A DNA stretch of 51,293 nucleotides, from contig WELB01000030.1 in the NCBI GenBank assembly GCA_009602725.1, positions 290,158 to 341,450 on the forward strand, in the 5' to 3' direction. The first letter of the stretch is position 1. Each line of letters starts with the position of its first letter. Source of the stretch: Spirogloea muscicola. Taxonomy: Eukaryota > Streptophyta > Zygnematophyceae > Spirogloeales > Spirogloeaceae. The position numbers were made by a program, and so were the translations under genes. The notes under the pieces are model-generated. The model was not told where the DNA came from and searched no databases. It was given only the letters and a program-made list of their open reading frames with translations. Shown in pieces: positions 45,404-51,293 of this stretch.

Positions 45404-45442
45404 AGAGAAGGCGCGCTGTGCGCATGACATGAAACGAGGCCA
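45404..45442 (+). repeat. GCGCGC-box repeat copy
   Basis: agagaaggcgcgctgtgcgc then atgacatgaaacgaggccaa; 135 bases upstream of the lipase start, probably within its promoter. Confidence 0.6.
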
Positions 45443-45576
45443 AACAAGCCACCACTAGAACGAGGAGGAAGATCATTTCCTTGAGAAACTGCAGACTGAC
45501 TGGCGGGGCCGATCGGGGCCCCCGGGGCGGCCGGGCCCCCACTCCCCGATCGGGCGTCCGGGGGCGCCGCCCCGGC

Positions 45577-48308
45577 ATGGCCGAGCGCCACGGCCGNGCG
45601 GCGACGGCGGCGCAGGCGCTGCTGCGCCGCGGCGGCGCTCGGCGCCGCCTTCCTCGCCCTCCTGTCCGCCTTCCCGCTCCCCGCGGCTGCGCAGCTTCCC
45701 TACGTCGCGAACGAGCCGCCCACGGACTTCTGCGCTACATATGTCACCAAGTCTGGGTACAAGTGCCGCGAGTTCCGAGTACGTCCCCGCCTGTGCGAGC
45801 ACGCCTCACAGAAGCTCGTAGCAGAGCAGAAGCAGAGTCTACAGTGTGCAATGACTGCAGGATGAGCCCGTCGTCCTCGCATCAAAGGAGTGTCGTACCG
45901 ATCATTATATCAGGCTCATCCTGCTGACATCAAGCTGGCTCTGGCCACGCATGTCGCTGCGCCAGGTTGTCACGCAGGATGGCTTCATACTCAACATGCA
46001 GCGGATCCGCAGCCAGAACTTCACCACTTCCGCAGTCCGGCCGCCTCCACAGCCAGCGCACAGTGCACGACCAAGCCCGCAAGGAAAGCAACCTTCGACG
46101 TCAGGAGCAGCCAGGACAAGGAGAGCCAACGTGACGACACGAGCACCACCACCACGCTCGACAAGTAATACGGCAAGCAGGCCAAGGAGAGCCAACGCTA
46201 CCAGACACGCAGCAACACCGGCCCCTACCCGCTCACGCTCGGTCTCACCGAAGCTGCCAGTGTTCTTAGACCACCCGGTGTTCATCGGCGGCAACTGGTG
46301 GTTTGGCTCGCGGAACAGCTCTATGAATGTAGGCATGACAAAGCCGCTGCCGCTGTTCCTAGCAGAACATGGCTATGAGGTTTGGATAGGGCACCACCGG
46401 GGCTCCGAGTGGTCACCAGATAGCACTCGTTACAGCCGGGATGACCGTGTAAGTAGTGCACAGCCTTGTCTCTCGAGTGTGCCCATGTATGTAAGCATAG
46501 ACAGACACGATCCCAACATGTGGTCCTGCTTCATATGATACGGGTGATATCTTATGCTTGCGCAGAGATTCTGGGACTGGAGCTTCGACGAGCTGGCACT
46601 TGATGACACCCCTGCTCAGATACGCCTCAGGGCTGGTATTAGTGGCCATCGAGTCCATTTTGTGGGGTACAACCAGGTCAGCACACTAGTACAGCTGCTC
46701 TCCTCGATCTCCGAGCAGTTTTAATGGCTTGCTCAAAGCTTATTTTCATTAGCATCATCGTTTCATGTACATCGCCGTGCTGCAATGAAGACACATACTT
46801 CGCTGCTTGTTGTAAGATGAACAAGCTTCAGCCAGCAATTCTGAGCACAAATAACCGTTCAGCATGATGCACCTTCCTGCCAAGCAGGGAGCAGTTGTTG
46901 GCATCATTGCTGCCAGCAGGCTGCAGGCTGTTCAGGAATGTCTTGCCTCGTTGACGATGATTGGACCAATTGCGTACTTGGTTGATGTCACGTCTACGGT
47001 ACTGCGGAATTGGGGGACCTCCTTCACACCTGATAGGGTAAGACGTACTTCATGCACATTGCCGTTGTCTCTGACATGTGTCATAAGCTTGTATACGTAT
47101 CACTCCTTGCTTAACAATCATTTGCCGTGTATTGTGAAGTCAAGGTAGCTGCTCAAACATGCTGCAGTCATTGCATCTATGCATGTACAAATAAGTGCCA
47201 AGATAGTGATGTATTTGCAAATAACTTTTTTTGCACACTTGCAACAGATGATATACGACACTGGATTGCTGGCAACGGAATACAATCTAACGAAGTAAGT
47301 AGTAGGTCTTCCTGCCCTCATGGTGCAGAAAGTAGGCGCTGTGTACGCTGTGTCTAGCTCGACTTGTCGGATTGATACAGATGTATTAAGCGAGTACCTG
47401 CCAAGCTGACCAATTGTCTCCAAGCGAGTAGGCTCTAGAAGAACCAACACAGTATTTCTGTATCAGTACACAGACGGTGGCCAATATTGTTAACAATTTC
47501 GGCATATCAATGACCAATGGTGCATCTCCAGAACAGTTCCTCAGCAATGTCACAGGTGTGTGAGCCGATCTGGTTTGCGCATGTCAAATGAACATCCTTG
47601 ATGCCGTCACAATCTGCTCGAATGGTCGATGAGAAAAGCAGCCATTGCCTGGTACTGTGTAGGACCAAACTGTTGCATCGACGCGAGTGCTGCTGTAGGC
47701 TATGCATACACTGGATCAGAGAGTGCGTGGATCGTGTCATCGTATCGTAACCTCATCCATATGCAACAAGGCACGTACAGCTGCAATACTGCACCAACTG
47801 ACTTGCTGTGTGACGAACCATGACTGCAATCAAGCAGAGAACTCAGTCTGGGCATGTATGCTCCTTATGCAACAATGCTCAAGAAGTGTGCAACTCAAGC
47901 ATGGAGCGTTCAACAATATAGTTAGCAGGGCATAAGTAGCGTAGCATGATCTTGGAACTCACAATCGCGTGGTGTGGGACTGCTCGTCATGCAGAAATCA
48001 ACCAAAGCCGCTTTCAGATGTGGGATTGGGCCAGCGCACAGCTCAACCAGCAGAACTATGGCAGTGCATTACCTCCTCAGTACGTTCCAGGCCTCGTCCC
48101 AGAGGTGCTGCCCAAGCTCATCATCAGTGGTGGCAATGACTGGTTTGCGGACAGCCACAATGTCGACCATTTGGCAGAGGCCTTGTCGGGCACACCTGAG
48201 CGTGTCGTCATCCCAGAGTATGCCCACCTGGACCTCATCTATAGCAGGCGTGTTGAGGACGATGTCAACCAACCCCTCCGGAAATTCCTAGACCGACACA
48301 ATTCCTAG
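45577..48308 (+). CDS. Acid lipase family alpha/beta hydrolase with Asn at nucleophile position
   Basis: Related to lysosomal/plant acid lipases. Exons: 45577-45778, 45966-46448, 46566-46676, 46888-47037, 47248-47294, about 47640-47790, 47995-48308. The start ATG is in frame only if the N at 45597 is a placeholder; it then gives an Arg-rich start and hydrophobic AALGAAFLALLSAFPLPAAA, a secretion signal. Motifs: KCREFRVVTQDGFILNMQRI; FLAEHGYEVWIGHHRGSEWS; RFWDWSFDELALDDTPAQIR; HFVGYNQ-GAVVG; GPNCCID; FQMWDWASAQLNQQNYGSAL; ISGGNDWFADSHNVDHLAEA (triad Asp); YAHLDLIY (triad His). The elbow is G-Y-N-Q-G where the family has G-H-S-x-G, so the Ser nucleophile is missing. The usual oxyanion HG region reads FLDHPVFIGG. 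An insertion of about 75 residues, Arg/Ala/Thr-rich and repetitive, lies in exon 2. Likely a secreted or vacuolar pseudoenzyme, if the sequence is right. Confidence 0.85.
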
Positions 48309-48612
48309 CTAGCCTCCTGTCAGATGTTTAATGGATAGAGCCTCACAAGTGTCTCACCTGTTAAACGATAGCTGCAGCTTGACTTGCACCAGCTGTGCAT
48401 TGGGTGCATTGGTAGCAATCAAGCATGTGCATGTCGTTATAGAAGGCATGTGCTTACACAACCGCGACAAGTATCTGCATTTATTTTCGGGATTGCAAGC
48501 TCGTATGACCTATTTAGCTGAGCATGCCTGTCAGTTTCATAACTGCAGCTTAACTTGCACCAGGTATGCAATGTCTGTATTGGTAGCCTTCAAGGGTTTA
48601 ACCATATAGGAA
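48309..48612. other. Lipase 3' flank
   Basis: Unique sequence containing an imperfect direct repeat (gctgcagcttgacttgcacc at 48370, ctgcagcttaacttgcacc at 48543). No gene seen. Confidence 0.4.
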
Positions 48613-49330
48613 GGCAGGGAAAGAAAGAGCGCGCCCATAGAGAAAGGGGGCCAGCAAAGCCAGCCCAGAAAGAATGGACAAAGGCAAAAGCCAAAAAAAC
48701 AAAACAAAACAAAAAGGCAAAAAACACACAGCTAGGCAGCTAGAGAAGAAGACACGACGAAATCACTGGAAGCTCAATACCCCCGGGTGAGCAACATCAG
48801 GTCGGAGTAGCTCGACGCAGGAAAAGATGCATCCAGACGCGACCCAGAAGCAGCCGCGATAGCGCGGCCCGCACGCGAGTGGACGGCATAGGCGAGGGAG
48901 CGTTGGAGGGAGACGGAGAGCCGCATCCGGAAGACCTGGGCCAGGGAGCCGGCCGCGTTGAAGCCGGGCAGCCTCCCTGGTAGACCCGGCCGCCGCTAAA
49001 TGGCCTGCCGGGCAAGCCGCTGGAGGAGGTCCAGCCAGCCACGGCCAAAGGCCCCGTGGACATCGATGGCCAGGGCTGCGAATTCGTCGGCAGGCGGGTG
49101 ATCAGCATATTTCCGTTCGCCGCGGGCCGCCACAGCGACCGCATGCCCAGCGGTCGTCGCCGACTTGGAGGGGTTAGCGGAGTCGACACAGTCGGCGGTC
49201 ACCACATCCGCGATGATGTGCGGACCGCCACCGCGCGGGATGGCGACGAGGTCAGCGCGCCGGGTGTGGATCCGGCCGTCGTCGTCGCGCAGGATGGGCA
49301 AGGAAAGCAAGCACAAAACGAAGCATAGCT
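48613..49330 (-). mobile_element. Longest retroelement copy: RLE-like C-terminal domain, tail and 3' end
   Basis: Reading leftward from about 49310: RRADLVAIPRGGGPHIIADV, AGHAVAVAARGERKYADHPP, DEFAALAIDVHGAFGRGWLD, one stop and about 30 residues, then FNAAGSLAQVFRMRLSVSLQ, RAIAAASGSRLDASFPASSY and SDLMLLTRGY-stop (48780). The (R)ADL-x(n)-DV and KY-x(n)-F-x-x-LA-x-D-x-x-G-x-x-G pattern resembles the restriction-like endonuclease end of R2-type LINEs. The 3' UTR has a T-rich stretch, a hairpin (48649-48664) and a gggcgcgctctttctttccc end at 48613, next to unique DNA. 5' truncated. Confidence 0.65.
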
Positions 49331-49339
49331 GTGAAACAA

Positions 49340-49595
49340 AATGAAAGAAGTGGCACTCCCAATGGGGGCAAGGGCTGCGAAAAGCCAGCCCAAAAAGAAT
49401 GCACAAAGGTTCAGAGGGGCCTAAGAGCGGTGAGCAGCTACAAAGGGGCCTGAGGATGCAATGGTAAAACAGGGGGAGGATGGATCACTCAATAAGTACG
49501 AGTGAGGAGCCTCAGATCCGACAGACTAGCTGCCGGGAAGCTATCACCCTGACGAAAGCCAGAGCCCGCAGCGAGAGCACGGCCAGCTCGCAAAA
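49340..49595 (-). mobile_element. 5'-truncated retroelement copy, inverted relative to 51040-51293
   Basis: Reverse complement of 51040-51293 almost base for base. It includes the AGRALAAGSGFRQGDSFPAA, SLSDLRLLTRTY-stop coding end (stop about 49489), the post-stop gtgatccatcctcccc and the hairpin at 49372-49390. It ends with the gccacttctttc tail at 49344. Confidence 0.8.
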
Positions 49596-49599
49596 GAGA

Positions 49600-49800
49600 A
49601 AGAGCTCGCCCATTGAGGATAGGGGCTGGAACAGCCAGCCCAAAAAAGAATGGACAAAGTACGAGAAGGGAGCCAGGGGAAGCGCTAGAAACAAGAAGAA
49701 AGGGCTCGCCCATTGAGGATAGGGGCTGGACAAGCCAGCCCAAAAAAGAATGAACAAAGAACGAGAAGGGGGCCAGAGGAAGCCAGAGGAAGCAGGAGGA
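49600..49800 (-). mobile_element. Two tandem hairpin units
   Basis: cgcccattgaggatagggg and the following hairpin and gaacaaag context occur twice (49610-49690, 49705-49790) and again at 39365-39440: stacked 3' ends of one subfamily. Confidence 0.65.
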
Positions 49801-49819
49801 GCGCTAGAAACAAGCTCTT

Positions 49820-50290
49820 CCGAAGTGGGCGACGGCTGTGAAAACCAGCCCGACAGAAAGGGAAAGAAATCCTCTGTGACGAGCAATTTCTTCTAGAGAG
49901 TGGGGGCTTCACCAAGAAGAAGAAGTGGCGCTCGCAATGGGGTCAAGGGCTGCGAAAAGCCAGCCCAAAAAGAATTGACAAAGGTTCGGAGGGGCCTACA
50001 AGTCCAGAAAGAATGGACAATGTCAAAAGCCAAAAAAAACAAGAAACAAAAAACACACAGCTAGGCAGCTAGAGAAGAAGACACGACGAAATTACAGGAA
50101 GCTCAATACCCCCTGGTGAGCAACATCAGGTCGGAGTAGCTCGACGCAGGAAAAGATGCATCCAGACGCGACCCAGAAGCAGCCGCGATAGCGCCCGGTC
50201 GGTGATGAGTTCGCGGCCCTGGCGATAGATGTTCACGGGGCCTTCGGCAGCCGCTGGCTGGATCTCCTCCACCGACAGCTTCCGGACGAA
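49820..50290. mobile_element. Retroelement 3' end joined to an inverted upstream segment
   Basis: 49827-49845 and 49947-49967 are reverse hairpins. 50028-50194 is a near copy of 48690-48850 (T-rich 3' UTR and the AIAAASGSRLDASFPASSYS, DLMLLTRGY end), minus orientation. At about 50195-50203 the sequence switches strand: 50203-50290 (+) encodes DEFAALAIDVHGAFGSRWLD, which belongs upstream of that tail in the 49 kb copy. Confidence 0.6.
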
Positions 50291-50294
50291 GGGC

Positions 50295-50695
50295 CCCATT
50301 ACTTCTGAGACCGGCTACGCTGTGAAGGTAGCCGAACGGAAGAAGCTGCACAAGTACAAGGACCACCCGGCGGGTGACACCTTTTACCCCCTGGCCATGG
50401 ACATCCAAGGGTGTTACGGGGGTCGGTGGTCCTCGTTACTTTCGCTGCTGGCCTCTCAAGCTGACCAGCGGCGCCGGGAGCAGGGTGCTGCCCTTCCCGG
50501 TGGCTCGGTGCCTTTGGGTCTGGTGTCCTGCTACCGTATGCGACTGTCTATGTCCCTGCAGCGCTCCCAAGCGCTTGCTTTGCACTGCCGCGCTGGTCGC
50601 GCCCTTGCAGCAGCCTCTGGCTTGCGCAGCGGGGTTGCTCTTCCTCCCCTCAGCTCATCTGACTTCCTACTGCTGACACGGGGGTATTGAGGGCG
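50295..50695 (+). mobile_element. 5'-truncated retroelement copy with longer C-terminal domain
   Basis: One open frame: TGYAVKVAERKKLHKYKDHP, AGDTFYPLAMDIQGCYGGRW, SLLASQADQRRREQG, CYRMRLSMSLQRSQALALHC, RAGRALAAASGLRSGVALPP, LSSSDFLLLTRGY-stop (50690). A diverged subfamily of the 48.6-49.3 kb copy, collinear with it. Confidence 0.7.
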
Positions 50696-50699
50696 CCCT

Positions 50700-51293
50700 G
50701 TCTGCCTAGCCTTTGGCTCCGTCATGAACACCTGTATGCATCTGGCTGGCATTTCACAGCCGATTCTTTCATATCAGCAGCCGCTTTCTTTCCAGCGGCT
50801 TGCTCGTCAGGCTATTGATCGGCGGTCGGGTCCGCCCGGGGCGCTGCCCGGCTTCAACGCCGCCGGGTCGCTCGCCCAGGTCTTTCGCGGGGCTCTTGGG
50901 TCCCAGTGGCTTGACCAATTGGCTAGGCTTGCGCGGCGGGCTGTGTTCCGCAGAGGCGGCGAGCCAGCCGACTTCAACGCCGCGGGCTCGTGGGCTCAGG
51001 TATATCGGATGCGCCTCTCTGTATCCCTGCAGCGGTCCATGGCCCACGCTCTGCATCTGCGAGCTGGCCGTGCTCTCGCTGCGGGCTCTGGCTTTCGTCA
51101 GGGTGATAGCTTCCCGGCCGCTAGTCTGTCGGATCTGAGGCTCCTCACTCGTACTTATTGAGTGATCCATCCTCCCCCTGTTTTACCATTGCATCCTCAG
51201 GCCCCTTTGTAGCTGCTCACCGCTCTTAGGCCCCTCTGAACCTTTGTGAATTCTTTTTGGGCTGGCTTTTCGCAGCCCTTGCCCCCATTGGGA
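50700..51293 (+). mobile_element. Retroelement copies, right edge
   Basis: A hairpin-like cggctg relic near 50750 is followed by two overlapping coding pieces: LARQAIDRRSGPPGALPGFN, AAGSLAQVFR (50800-50888), then LARLARRAVFRRGGEPADFN, AAGSWAQVYRMRLSVSLQRS through SLSDLRLLTRTY-stop (51161). The 3' UTR and hairpin (51259-51278) run to the window edge. The duplicated FNAAGS(L/W)AQV motif shows two joined copies. Confidence 0.75.

Noticed and set aside
35700-51293. CRISPR array
   Set aside because: Repeats are irregularly spaced, in both orientations and in a eukaryotic genome.
1-51293. tRNA, rRNA or telomeric repeats
   Set aside because: None recognised by reading both strands; a covariance-model scan would be needed to exclude a tRNA.

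Overview
The window looks like nuclear DNA of a green alga, most likely a chlorophyte; a trebouxiophyte-like alga is my best guess, not a demonstrated assignment. Most genes are cut by many GT-AG introns. The gene set is plant-type: FAE1-type 3-ketoacyl-CoA synthase, NF-YC, EDRF1, plant-type TauE/SafE, ARP-type AP endonuclease, and GH5 glucanase with a fascin-like insert. Gene 5' ends are very GC-rich. TGTAA, the usual chlorophyte polyadenylation signal, lies downstream of several stop codons. There is one 636-base assembly gap (17485-18120) and single Ns at 28329 and 45597.

Layout. 1-2007 (+): 3' part of a divergent-PAP2 (DUF212) membrane protein gene. 2402-5563 (-): complete eight-exon AP endonuclease. 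7059-8636 (+): intronless KCS, divergent from the endonuclease across a GC-rich 1.5 kb spacer. 8.9-11.9 kb: spliced-looking but unidentified sequence. 13393-17215 (-): exo-1,3-glucanase-like GH5 gene with fascin-like segments, its 5' end lost in the GC-rich/gap region. 18.7-21.9 kb: retroelement debris. 22371-25042 (+): TauE/SafE transporter gene with two apparent reading-frame defects. 26022-28250 (-): NF-YC, head-to-head with EDRF1 (28672-35083, +). 35.4-39.9 kb: dense repeat field. 40.7-44.0 kb: tandemly duplicated unidentified Gln/Ala-rich gene with a Ty1/copia-like Gag fragment between the copies. 45577-48308 (+): acid-lipase family gene whose nucleophile elbow reads G-Y-N-Q-G instead of G-x-S-x-G. 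48.6-51.3 kb: nested retroelement 3' ends.

The most unusual material is the repeat system. Many copies, in both orientations, share one protein C-terminus ending in LTR(G/T)Y-stop. They also share a short 3' UTR carrying a GGGCTG...CAGCCC hairpin and a pyrimidine-rich end. The longest copies add a segment resembling the restriction-like endonuclease end of R2-type LINEs. I interpret the set as a family of mostly 5'-truncated non-LTR retrotransposons with a conserved 3' stem-loop. The host genes show no shared pathway; this is an ordinary euchromatic neighbourhood broken up by retroelement clusters.
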